A stretch of DNA of 9,344 bases from UBA5336 sp039198685 (GTDB taxonomy: Bacteria; Pseudomonadota; Alphaproteobacteria; Caulobacterales; Hyphomonadaceae): the NCBI GenBank assembly GCA_039198685.1, contig JBCCTK010000112.1:1-9344 (forward strand), read 5' to 3'. Below, one piece after another: positions 1 to 7,064 of this stretch. The position numbers and the translations under genes were made by a program. Within the stretch, counting starts at the first letter, position 1. The number at the start of each line of letters is the position of its first letter. Under the pieces are notes generated by a model that was given only the letters and a program-made list of their open reading frames with translations, was not told the DNA's origin and made no database searches.

Positions 1-1465
1 GGGGTTGGCGGAACCGCTGTAGCGCGTCCAACCCAGGCTCGATAGCGCCCTTTTGTGGCGGTGTGAAATCGACAGCAACAATCAGTTCTTCGACCGACAC
101 TTCACACGCTCCAAACTTCAAACGGTCTCCAATTTCAATCGGAGTGCTTTCAAACTGCACCCAGCCGCCCTGCTTGAAGATGAACGAGCCATTTGTAGAG
201 TTTTCATCCGCGACCCACATCTCAGACGGGGTCTGGAAAAGACTGGCATGGTGGCGCGAAACGCTAGGATCATTCAGGGCATAGTCACTGCTGGGCTTGC
301 GCCCGATGGTCTTTTTCAGTGGCGCGAGCGTAACGTCAGGAATTTGATCTGGGGGAGTGGATGGCCTGGGCGTAGCCGCTTTTTGCGCCCGCGGCTTCGT
401 GAAACGGCGCACGCCCCAAAACAGTCCCGAGAGGATCAATACATTTGAAGCCAATCCCAACAGCCCGAAAACAGTCCTCCCGGACTGCGAAACCCATCCC
501 ATCCAGTGACTGGGTTGTAAGACGCGTACCCCAACCCCCGCCCAGGACAGCACGGGTGGTTCCCGGCCCAACTCAAAGGTCGCTATCGCGTCGCCCGTCG
601 CCACGTTCAACGCGGCGAAGGTGACCGTCTCGCCTGGAAGCCGATACTTCATGTGTGCCGGTATATCGAAGACCAGCGTCTGCCCACCCAGAAAGTCGTT
701 CAAGGGTTCCCCGTCCAGCGCACCAGCCCCTCCGGTCACCAAACGCCCGCCCGTTATCTCGGCATAGGGCTGAAGACCGGCGCCGGACTCTGTCTCATTG
801 ACGGGGAACAGATAGATGTCACGCGCGAGCGCAGCACTCACGATCCCAACACGCACATCCTCCTCGGACGGAAACGCCGCTGTCCCCGCAAAAAGCGCTT
901 TTCGCCCCGACGTATCGGCTGCGTACTGGAATGCGCTGGGCAAGGTGCGAGATGTGTCAGCGCTCGGCGAGAGGGATGCCGGGATCGCATTCAGCGCCGC
1001 CAGCAAGGCATCCAATGTGGTCACTTCTGCAAGCACTTCAAACTCGGGCGAAAGACGCGCCAGGACAATCGATGCCCCAGCGCCCAATCCAACCCGGCCA
1101 AGACGTCCGGCGACGTCTAATTGTTCAGCGATGTCCGCCTCGCTGCCCCCGATCGCAAAAACAAGGGTCGCTGGCCCATCGAAGGCTTCCGCCGACACGG
1201 ACGCCTTCAGATTCGTCAAGGTAAACTCGGGCGGCGTCGTCCGCGCACTGGGGCCAAGCGGACGCCAGGTTGCCGTTATCGCATCGACGCTTGCCATTGC
1301 CTGAACTTCAAGATTGCCAACCATGCCAGAAGCTTCAGATGGCGGCTGCTGAATGGGCTTTACAACCTCTTCAGCCGATTGCGCTGTCGCACTGGCCCAA
1401 ACGACCAGAAGACTAGTCGCATACGCCAGCAGACTGCGAGGCCAGCGCCATGAACTGGCCACCAT
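1..1465 (-). CDS. Membrane-anchored protein with degenerate vWA-like periplasmic domain and cytoplasmic FHA domain (3' end outside window)
   Basis: The minus-strand frame stays open for 488 codons from an ATG at 1465 and leaves the window at position 1. Residues 1-28 look like a signal peptide ending ASATA before QSAEE. Residues about 98-245 follow a vWA strand/helix pattern (strand TLVFAIG at 100-106, strand DIYLFPV at 216-222, then YAEITGGRLV at 234-243), but the DxSxS metal-site motif is absent. A short beta-rich region (about 262-300) and a membrane helix (about 331-352) follow. A Thr/Pro-rich linker leads to an FHA domain at about 384-465 with GR (388-389), SRHHA (403-407) and STNG (423-426). 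FHA domains bind phosphothreonine, so this end should be cytoplasmic and the vWA-like part periplasmic. The start overlaps the preceding vWA gene by 53 bp; GGAG lies 4 nt upstream, and this start supplies the signal peptide. Domain calls are from motifs; FHA is firm, the vWA-like fold less so. Confidence 0.85.
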   Translation of the reverse strand, partial: MVASSWRWPRSLLAYATSLLVVWASATAQSAEEVVKPIQQPPSEASGMVGNLEVQAMASVDAITATWRPLGPSARTTPPEFTLTNLKASVSAEAFDGPATLVFAIGGSEADIAEQLDVAGRLGRVGLGAGASIVLARLSPEFEVLAEVTTLDALLAALNAIPASLSPSADTSRTLPSAFQYAADTSGRKALFAGTAAFPSEEDVRVGIVSAALARDIYLFPVNETESGAGLQPYAEITGGRLVTGGAGALDGEPLNDFLGGQTLVFDIPAHMKYRLPGETVTFAALNVATGDAIATFELGREPPVLSWAGVGVRVLQPSHWMGWVSQSGRTVFGLLGLASNVLILSGLFWGVRRFTKPRAQKAATPRPSTPPDQIPDVTLAPLKKTIGRKPSSDYALNDPSVSRHHASLFQTPSEMWVADENSTNGSFIFKQGGWVQFESTPIEIGDRLKFGACEVSVEELIVAVDFTPPQKGAIEPGLDALQRFRQP

Positions 1466-2387
1466 TGCGCTCCGCCAAGGTTTCCATGAAATCAACAGTG
1501 CCTTCATAATCGAAATAATTCCCAACAACCACGGTGTGGATTTCCTTGCGCCCCCCATTTCGGCGCGTGATTTCGGAGACCAGCCTGCCTGGCCTTAACC
1601 CATTATTGGCTCTGGGGTTAGGCAGTCCATCACTAACGAGAAATATGGCCTCACCGGGACCGGCAAGCATTTCGTCGAACGCGTCCAACATAGACGCCGA
1701 TCCGCCAAATTGCCGCGTCAGTCCACCGGCAAAGGAAATCGCTTGCCCACGCGCCGTCGAATCCACACGTCTCAGAGTGCCAGCGCTTGGCCAACTGACC
1801 GTACGCGGACCGCTATCGGTGGCCTGGAAGCCCACAATACCCAGGCGGTGATTATCCTGAAGCGAGGTCACGATCCGTTCCATGACATCCGCCAGACTGG
1901 CCTCATGTCCCCCCATGCACCGATTCATGTCGAACGCGATCACGATATCATCGACCCGTGTTTTCATGCCCAAGAATCGAAAAGAGACCAGCGCGGGCTC
2001 AGGTGTCGGACCGGGCTCATCGGCAATTGGCTCAGGAATTTGGACCGCCTTTTCGGCCTCTGCTTTCTTTTCCAGCAAGGTTTGCTCGGCAGCGCGCAGT
2101 TCGGCCAACTTTGCCGTTTCCTGACTCTCGATATCGGAGACATTGGCTGCCATTGCAGAGCGGCGCGACTCCAGCGCTTTTCGCCGATCGGTCGTCTCTA
2201 CGGCGCTCTCTTCAGCGGCGCGCAACAGATCTGACAGCGCATTTTCTGGCGTCTTCTCAACGATTTCCTTTTGATAATAAGGCATTAAAACGACAGTGAG
2301 CAGGGCAAACGCGCTCATGGCCGCGGCAAACAGATCAATTGCGGATAAGGAAAAAATTTCGATCTCACGAGAAGGTCTGCGTTTCAT
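1413..2387 (-). CDS. Membrane-anchored vWA-domain protein with degenerate MIDAS site (second paralogue)
   Basis: This 324-residue protein is a paralogue of the gene just upstream. It has a short basic N-terminus, then one membrane helix at about 14-38 starting with SAIDLFAAAMSAF. The Asp (D18) sits at the start of the helix, as in MotB/ExbD-type proton-channel subunits. A charged coiled coil (about 44-115), a short Pro/Glu linker (117-131) and a vWA domain (about 146-320) follow. The metal-ion-dependent adhesion site is broken. The usual DxSxS reads D153-M-N155-R-C157 and the usual GGTP reads GGSA (228-231), while SDG (252-254) is kept. Metal-dependent ligand binding is therefore doubtful and a structural role alongside the intact paralogue is likely. 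Its ATG overlaps the upstream stop as ATGA, and GGGG lies 8 nt before the ATG, which suggests translational coupling. The vWA call is strong; the role is unknown. Confidence 0.9.
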   Translation of the reverse strand: MKRRPSREIEIFSLSAIDLFAAAMSAFALLTVVLMPYYQKEIVEKTPENALSDLLRAAEESAVETTDRRKALESRRSAMAANVSDIESQETAKLAELRAAEQTLLEKKAEAEKAVQIPEPIADEPGPTPEPALVSFRFLGMKTRVDDIVIAFDMNRCMGGHEASLADVMERIVTSLQDNHRLGIVGFQATDSGPRTVSWPSAGTLRRVDSTARGQAISFAGGLTRQFGGSASMLDAFDEMLAGPGEAIFLVSDGLPNPRANNGLRPGRLVSEITRRNGGRKEIHTVVVGNYFDYEGTVDFMETLAERNGGQFMALASQSAGVCD

Positions 2388-3316
2388 CGCGCGCGCCCCA
2401 CAAAGTCCCCACGATTGTTTCTCGCCAGAGCCTGGAGAAACAAAGTCAGCCGCCGGTCATCGGTATAGTCACCAATCGCAACGGTGTGGATCTCGGCGCG
2501 CCCCCGATTGATTGTGGTTATGTTGCGAACAATGTCGGATGTGTTGCCATCATCGGGCGCGCCATCGCTCATCAAAATGATCGCGTCCGAGTTTGAATTG
2601 ATCGCGCGCATCAGGGCGGTCTGGGTTGGGGTGCCACCGCCAAACCGACGGGCCATGCCGTTTACGAAGTTGCGCGCATCTGAAAGGGTCGGTGCATTGG
2701 CAGCAACAAGGTTTCCCGAACGCGGGTAGAGATCGAAGGTTGGCCCACCGCGATACCCAATGATCACAAATCGGTTGTCCGGCTTCATCTGATCGAGGAT
2801 TTCATTGATCGCCGTGACCACCTTGCCGCGATGGGCATCCATGGAGCCGGACATATCGACCACGATGGCGATGTCCTTCTCATCGGTCGCCAAGCCGAGA
2901 ATTGAAAATTCGACGCCGCGATTCACACTCCGGGGTGGCTCTGGCGTCGGTTCCGGGTCGGGTTCCGGGATCGGTGGTGGATCGGGAATTTCGATTTCAG
3001 CGGCCGCAATCAGGACTTCCTGCAGCTTGGCTTCGGTCTCGGAGATATTTTCCTGTGCTGTCCGGTATTGCTTGTCCAAAAGCGCTATTTCCGCTTCGAG
3101 TGCTCGAATTTCCGACATTTCGGTCTGGGTGGTTGACGCCGCCATTCGACGTTTCTGGACCAACTCTTCCAGTTCCTCCATCGACACGTCCGTGCCGCCC
3201 CTTTGGTAGTAAGGAAACAGGATCAATACGATTAGGATGAACGCACCAAGGGCGGCGGCAAACAGGTCGAGTGCCGACACGGTGAAGATGGAAATATCTC
3301 TCTTGCGCGCCTTCAT
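2384..3316 (-). CDS. Membrane-anchored vWA-domain protein with intact MIDAS site (first paralogue)
   Basis: I place the start at the ATG at 3316, giving 310 residues, because MKARKRDISIF then aligns with the start of the downstream paralogue. In-frame TTG (3331) and GTG (3322) codons are alternatives, and none has a strong ribosome site. A membrane helix at about 13-37 begins SALDLFAAALGAF, with D17 placed like the channel Asp of MotB/ExbD. A coiled coil (about 45-107), a Pro/Glu-rich stretch (110-128) that recalls the TonB linker, and a vWA domain (about 134-305) follow. The MIDAS is complete: D154-M-S156-G-S158, T229 in GGGTP, and D251 in SDG. It is expected to sit in the inner membrane with the vWA domain in the periplasm, binding a protein partner through a divalent metal. 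It starts 23 bp after the upstream stop and overlaps the next gene by 4 bp. No MotA/ExbB-like partner is visible here. Confidence 0.92.
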   Translation of the reverse strand: MKARKRDISIFTVSALDLFAAALGAFILIVLILFPYYQRGGTDVSMEELEELVQKRRMAASTTQTEMSEIRALEAEIALLDKQYRTAQENISETEAKLQEVLIAAAEIEIPDPPPIPEPDPEPTPEPPRSVNRGVEFSILGLATDEKDIAIVVDMSGSMDAHRGKVVTAINEILDQMKPDNRFVIIGYRGGPTFDLYPRSGNLVAANAPTLSDARNFVNGMARRFGGGTPTQTALMRAINSNSDAIILMSDGAPDDGNTSDIVRNITTINRGRAEIHTVAIGDYTDDRRLTLFLQALARNNRGDFVGRAR

Positions 3317-3339
3317 TGCCACATCAATCAAACCCCGGC

Positions 3340-4218
3340 CTAAGGATAGGAATACTCGAAGTCATTAAGGACGTCGCGCAGAAGCTGGGCCATGCGCTGG
3401 TTTGATTCGGCCCGTTGGACATCGCTCAGTGCTTTGGCAACCTCCGCTGCGCCTTTCGCATCGACGGAGGCTGCGGCGTCGCCTACGGATGTATTGGCAA
3501 GCTCCAAGCGCGACTCCAGATCGCTCGCGAACTCCTCTTCCAAAGCGGCCAAATCCGAATCGAAGGCTGCAAACTCTATGTCATCTCGTTGGCGCAGCAG
3601 ATCGCGTTGATAGGTTGCAACGCTCTGGCCATGGATTGGATCGGCATCGGCATTGAGGCGATACAGGGCATCCAGCAGCATCGAGCGCAGGAAGATGGCA
3701 TCCTCGCCAATGGCTTGCTTGTAAACGCCGCTGGAAAGATCCGGAACAGTAGCCTCCAGCGCCGCGATCTGCCCATCAAGCACGATTTGGCACTCTTGGG
3801 AAAATCGGATCAGGTGCGCCATTTGCCCGACCGTTGCGGCGGGGGCCGCCTGGAGAAGGACAGGATTGGCAATATCCTCTACCACTTGGAGCAGAGGTGT
3901 GGACGGGTCGACCGATCCTGCTCCAAATGTCCCTATCGCCTCCAGGAATGCATCGTCAGCGCCGCGTCCCGCTTGCTGGACAAGAACAAAGAGCTGATGG
4001 CGTCCAGTGAGAGTTCCACCCGCAAGCGTCGTCATCTGAGTGGCACACACATCGTTGATCTCTGGCAAGTCGATGTCGGCCAGATCGGTGACCGTGAGTT
4101 CTGGCGCGGCTTCAGCCACCCGGGCACCCGACAAAGGCTGTTGCGGTGATACCTGCGCCATCGCGCAGGCCGGCAGCAGAATGCAAGCAAGGCCGATAAA
4201 GGGGAAACTCGGTTTCAT
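3340..4218 (-). CDS. Secreted, mostly helical protein of unknown function
   Basis: The 292-residue protein is not one I recognise. The ATG at 4218 is chosen because GGGAG lies 6 nt upstream (4225-4229) and the protein then opens with a signal peptide, MKPSFPFIGLACILL. The longer frame to 4323 would run far into the upstream gene. Cleavage is most likely after AMA (19-21). LPAC at 15-18 is also an imperfect lipobox, so lipid attachment at C18 cannot be excluded. The mature part has two cysteines (C58, C143) that could form a periplasmic disulfide. It is otherwise rich in Ala, Leu, Gln, Asp and Glu, with a long acidic helical stretch near residues 200-285. It sits 13 bp after the lipoprotein gene and 23 bp before the vWA pair, so it is probably co-translated with them and may be a periplasmic part of the same complex. 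No enzymatic motif is visible. Confidence 0.82.
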   Translation of the reverse strand: MKPSFPFIGLACILLPACAMAQVSPQQPLSGARVAEAAPELTVTDLADIDLPEINDVCATQMTTLAGGTLTGRHQLFVLVQQAGRGADDAFLEAIGTFGAGSVDPSTPLLQVVEDIANPVLLQAAPAATVGQMAHLIRFSQECQIVLDGQIAALEATVPDLSSGVYKQAIGEDAIFLRSMLLDALYRLNADADPIHGQSVATYQRDLLRQRDDIEFAAFDSDLAALEEEFASDLESRLELANTSVGDAAASVDAKGAAEVAKALSDVQRAESNQRMAQLLRDVLNDFEYSYP

Positions 4219-4231
4219 CGCGATCTCCCGT

Positions 4232-6169
4232 CTAACCCAAGGATGCCAAGACGGCGTCGTCTTCGGTTTTGAACAGGCTTGGCGCGACCTGTCCCGCCGG
4301 CGCCGGACCCACTTCGCGTCCATTCCTGTAAATCATCTCTCGGCTTGTTGCCCCAGCGCGGGCTACGCGCACGACACCATCGGCCTGACCGTCGTCAAAA
4401 TTTCCCTCAAGGGAGAAGGCTCCCGATGCATTATGGACAATCATATATCCCACGCCTTCGGGCTGGCCATTGTGTGTTTCGCCAAAGTATTCGACCGCCG
4501 CACCATTGGCCTTGCGCACCACACCCGCACCCACGCCAGCGGCGATACCGCCAGAACACTCTCCATGCCACACGCCCCGGACATCGCTGTCGCCAATCGA
4601 GAACTCACAGCGGCTCGATACTGTGTCGATGGACCGCTGGCTGTCGGCATATCGCTCCTGCAATAGGGTGCGGAAATCCTCGATCCGTATCGCGGAAATG
4701 GCTTCATTCGAGTCAAGCAGCTCAACCTGAACAGTGATTTGCTCCTCAAGCGCCGGCACCATCGACTGTATAAAGTTCACCCCAGCCGTTTTGTTTTGGC
4801 TGTTTAGACTAAATGCCTGCATCGCTGAAATCGTTGCCAGGTCGGTCAGCAGGTCTACGGCGATAAAATCCCCTGGATCAAAAGTGTCGCCTGAATTTGC
4901 GGCTACTGCGCCCGCTGCGACGACGCCGGCAATGGCTGCCGCGGTCGCCAGGTTTTGCTGGCGAGCCAATTCCCTCCGTCGCTGCAAAAGATCAAATTCA
5001 GCGGTAAGCAGGTCGCGCATCTGGCGACCGATTTCACCGGTCTGAATTCCATCATGAATCTTCTGGGATTGCACTGCCAGGAAGCGACGTTCGGCCTCCA
5101 GCAACCTCTCTGCGAACCGAAGCCGCGTTTGCACGTCATCGTCAGACGCATCAGCAAAGGCTAAAGCGGAGAGCGACGGATCGAACCGCTCAATCGCAGC
5201 GGCGCGCTGGACCATGCTGGCGCGATCAAGGTCCATCGTGGACAATTGGGCAACGATGCGATGGGCCAAGGCGGAGGAAAATGCCCGCTCAATCGGATCA
5301 AGTTGCGTGTCTGGCGCAAACTTCATCTGTCGAAGTGCGTAGCGGTCCATAAGGATTTTCTCCATGGGATAGACTTGAACCGCGTGGGCACGCGAGGACA
5401 CAGAAAGCCCTTGGGAAGCGGGCTCTCGCGTCAAGTCGCCATCAAGGAAATGGACAAAATCCAAGGATCGGGACGGCCGATCAAAATCACCCTGCTCAAG
5501 GCGTTGCACTGCGTCGAGAGACTCGGTTCGAGCTGCACCGCCGGTCGCCGCCAGAAGGGGGGCACTGGCCAGTACGACGCCATGGGTTGGTGCGCGGCTG
5601 CGGTGATCGGCGTGGACAACAACGAGCGGGGTGAAGAGGTCACCGAAAGTAATCGGTTCCGAATTCATCATGCGCTCAGGATCTGGAAAGCTATATGTTA
5701 CGAAGTCAACCGCCAGAACAGCTGGAATGGACTCCGCCTCGGTCATGGCGATGGAAGTCAATCTTCCATCCTTGTCGAGTGCGACCCTGTGAGGTGAGAG
5801 CAAAACACCCTCTTTCGGGAGACGCTCAACCAATTCCCGGTAAATTGACTGAGCAAAATAGTTGGATTTCAGGAACATCCCGTCGGCAGCCTGCCGCGAT
5901 TCCAGGCTACCCCGGACACTGCTTCCAACCCGCCCCCCAATCGCCGCTTCGGCGTAGGCGTTATAAAATGTCTCAGCCGCACTTTCATCCAACACGGCCG
6001 GATATCGCAAAACAATCAGTGTTCCAGCACTCGGAAGGTCAATCTGCGAAACGGGTGCCGTTGCCTGTGGGAGAAGCAAGGCAGATCGACCTGCCCCTGT
6101 CGCAGTAGACGCGCACCCCGCCAAAGCGACAAAACTCACGAACGTCAAAATCCAACCAAAAACGCGCAC
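4232..6169 (-). CDS. Outer-envelope lipoprotein with C-terminal MORN-like repeats
   Basis: I place the start at a GTG at 6169, giving 645 residues. A perfect AGGAGG lies 9 nt upstream, and the protein then begins with a textbook lipoprotein signal ending LAGC, with lipidated C19. A longer in-frame GTG start at 6241 has no comparable site and would give an overlong N-terminus. The large central region (about 30-500) is not one I recognise. It contains a helical, Arg/Gln-rich stretch followed by an Ala/Gly/Val-rich hydrophobic segment (AAAIAGVVAAGAVAA) that could insert in a membrane or pack in a core. Two cysteines (SRCEF and GECSG) lie just before about three degenerate MORN-like repeats at about 535-620, for example YFGETHNGQPEGVGY and LEGNFDDGQADGVV. 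MORN repeats form beta-hairpin surfaces for protein or lipid contact. The next gene starts 13 bp downstream, so an operon is likely. Confidence 0.87.
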   Translation of the reverse strand: MRVFGWILTFVSFVALAGCASTATGAGRSALLLPQATAPVSQIDLPSAGTLIVLRYPAVLDESAAETFYNAYAEAAIGGRVGSSVRGSLESRQAADGMFLKSNYFAQSIYRELVERLPKEGVLLSPHRVALDKDGRLTSIAMTEAESIPAVLAVDFVTYSFPDPERMMNSEPITFGDLFTPLVVVHADHRSRAPTHGVVLASAPLLAATGGAARTESLDAVQRLEQGDFDRPSRSLDFVHFLDGDLTREPASQGLSVSSRAHAVQVYPMEKILMDRYALRQMKFAPDTQLDPIERAFSSALAHRIVAQLSTMDLDRASMVQRAAAIERFDPSLSALAFADASDDDVQTRLRFAERLLEAERRFLAVQSQKIHDGIQTGEIGRQMRDLLTAEFDLLQRRRELARQQNLATAAAIAGVVAAGAVAANSGDTFDPGDFIAVDLLTDLATISAMQAFSLNSQNKTAGVNFIQSMVPALEEQITVQVELLDSNEAISAIRIEDFRTLLQERYADSQRSIDTVSSRCEFSIGDSDVRGVWHGECSGGIAAGVGAGVVRKANGAAVEYFGETHNGQPEGVGYMIVHNASGAFSLEGNFDDGQADGVVRVARAGATSREMIYRNGREVGPAPAGQVAPSLFKTEDDAVLASLG

Positions 6170-6178
6170 CGCAAACGA

Positions 6179-6184
6179 CCTCCT
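6179..6184 (-). promoter_or_regulatory. Consensus ribosome binding site of the lipoprotein gene
   Basis: The minus strand reads AGGAGG, followed by 9 nt and then a GTG start at 6169. It is the strongest Shine-Dalgarno match seen in the window. It decides between this GTG and the longer frame beginning at 6241, because the protein made from 6169 starts directly with a lipoprotein signal peptide. Confidence 0.85.
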
Positions 6185-6215
6185 GATTAACAGGGTGAGG
6201 CTAAATCTGACGACA

Positions 6216-6252
6216 TGAACAGACCCTGAGTTCATTCTCACGCATCTGTGAG
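6216..6252 (-). other. Two small inverted repeats in the gap between the secreted-protein and lipoprotein genes
   Basis: The 97-bp gap (6170-6266) holds two short perfect inverted repeats. CTCAC/GTGAG spans 6237-6252 with a 6-nt loop, and TGAAC/GTTCA spans 6216-6234 with a 9-nt loop. A CAGGGT/ACCCTG pair also occurs across the gap and partly competes with the second hairpin. No run of T follows on the minus strand, so this is not a convincing intrinsic terminator. It could be a weak attenuator or processing site lowering expression of the downstream genes, or chance. Stems of 5 bp are short. Confidence 0.3.
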
Positions 6253-6266
6253 CGAGCTGGCCTGGA

Positions 6267-6830
6267 TTACTTCAAGAGCGCCATTCGGGTTTCGCGATTG
6301 CTGTCTCCAAACTTAAAGAACCAGGCGCCGAACAAACTTCGCCTTGCCGAGACAACGGAGCCCGAATTCGGCACCCGCCTACTGCCCCGTGTCGTCTGTT
6401 TCCAGACTTCCCCATTGTCCAATTCCACCAAGATCTTTCCGTAAGGGTCTTCCCATGCCCGCTGCACGCTGGATTCAAAGTTACGGTACGGCGGAGCCTC
6501 AATCGGTGCTGCGGTTGTCGCACGCGGTTCCGTAGAGCGAACACTGACGGCTGCACTTGGAGGCGCTGTAGCAGCGGGTATGGTGGCCGCCAACGACTCG
6601 GTTTCAGTGGATTGAGGCAACGTCGGCGGTTCGTTGCGGGCAACACTCTCGTCAGTCGCTTCATCTTGGGCGCCATCGTTCTCATTGAGGGCCAAAGCCT
6701 CAAAACATGCCAACTTTGCTTCGTCATCCGCGATACGTTGGCACTCCGCAAGCCGTTCAGGCAGCGTTTGGGCTAACGCCGAAGCACACGCCAGCGCAAT
6801 GGCAGGGACCAATACGAAAAACCTTATCAT
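6267..6830 (-). CDS. Small secreted protein with C-x2-IADD-x-A-K-LAC motif and C-terminal beta domain
   Basis: The ATG at 6830 is chosen because GGAG lies upstream (6839-6842) and the 187-residue product then starts with a clean signal peptide, MIRFFVLVPAIALACASALA, cleaved before Q21. The longer frame to 6917 puts this signal in the middle of the protein. Residues 25-46 carry ECQRIADDEAKLACFEAL, a two-cysteine motif (C30, C42) common in uncharacterised secreted alphaproteobacterial proteins and similar in style to the N-terminus of VasI-type T6SS accessory proteins; that is a resemblance only. A low-complexity Thr/Ala/Pro linker (about 50-115) follows. A small beta-rich domain (about 118-187) has LDNGEVWKQT and ends near the C-terminus with RETRMALLK. 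It is first in the minus-strand series and 97 bp upstream of the lipoprotein gene. Its function is unknown. Confidence 0.85.
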   Translation of the reverse strand: MIRFFVLVPAIALACASALAQTLPERLAECQRIADDEAKLACFEALALNENDGAQDEATDESVARNEPPTLPQSTETESLAATIPAATAPPSAAVSVRSTEPRATTAAPIEAPPYRNFESSVQRAWEDPYGKILVELDNGEVWKQTTRGSRRVPNSGSVVSARRSLFGAWFFKFGDSNRETRMALLK

Positions 6831-7025
6831 ACAGCTCTCTCCGCTTCTAAGCACAATGGAACTAGCGTGCGCTCGAACGCCAACACTGGCAAGGGACCGG
6901 ACTCGGTGCACAGGCAAATTATTGCTCGAAAATCGATCTCCGCGCTCGAAGGCAATCGAAAGTCTCCGACTTGTGACATAGAAACCGCACTACCGGATCA
7001 ATTGTCGCCAAATGGGATTTCCTTC

Positions 7026-7055
7026 TCTCCGCGACATTGACAGTCGGTCTCCGCG
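7026..7055 (+). repeat. Pair of TCTCCGCG direct repeats flanking the TTGACA box
   Basis: TCTCCGCG occurs at 7026-7033 and again at 7048-7055. The copies are 22 bp apart start to start, close to two helical turns, with TTGACA (7037-7042) between them. A third copy is at 6937-6944. The arrangement fits a regulator site over the receptor promoter but could be chance in an 8-bp GC-rich word. Confidence 0.35.
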
Positions 7056-7064
7056 TGGAATGCT
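7037..7064 (+). promoter_or_regulatory. Possible sigma-70-type promoter for the TonB-dependent receptor
   Basis: A perfect TTGACA lies at 7037-7042. At 16-bp spacing the -10 would be AATGCT (7059-7064), which matches the consensus at only three positions. Transcription would start near 7071, leaving a leader of about 90 nt. The -35 is good and the -10 weak, as is common for regulated alphaproteobacterial promoters. Confidence 0.35.

Noticed and set aside
1413..3316. Zorya-type anti-phage system (ZorB-like membrane helix)
   Set aside because: Only a short helix motif resembles MotB/ZorB. There is no ZorA-like channel protein, helicase or nuclease in the window, and ZorB has a peptidoglycan-binding rather than vWA domain.
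3415..4149. Long plus-strand open frame (244 codons) opposite the secreted helical protein
   Set aside because: It is antisense to a gene with a ribosome site, signal peptide and operon spacing. Its translation has no recognisable domain and unbalanced composition.
5246..5797. Plus-strand open frame opposite the lipoprotein gene
   Set aside because: It is a shadow of the lipoprotein reading frame, with no domain and no ribosome site that I trust.
1..6830. Type VI secretion gene cluster, suggested by FHA, vWA and a VasI-like N-terminus
   Set aside because: No sheath, Hcp, VgrG, ClpV, TssJ-M or baseplate gene is visible. The FHA protein has a signal peptide and vWA-like domain, unlike Fha1/TagH, so only a loose analogy remains.
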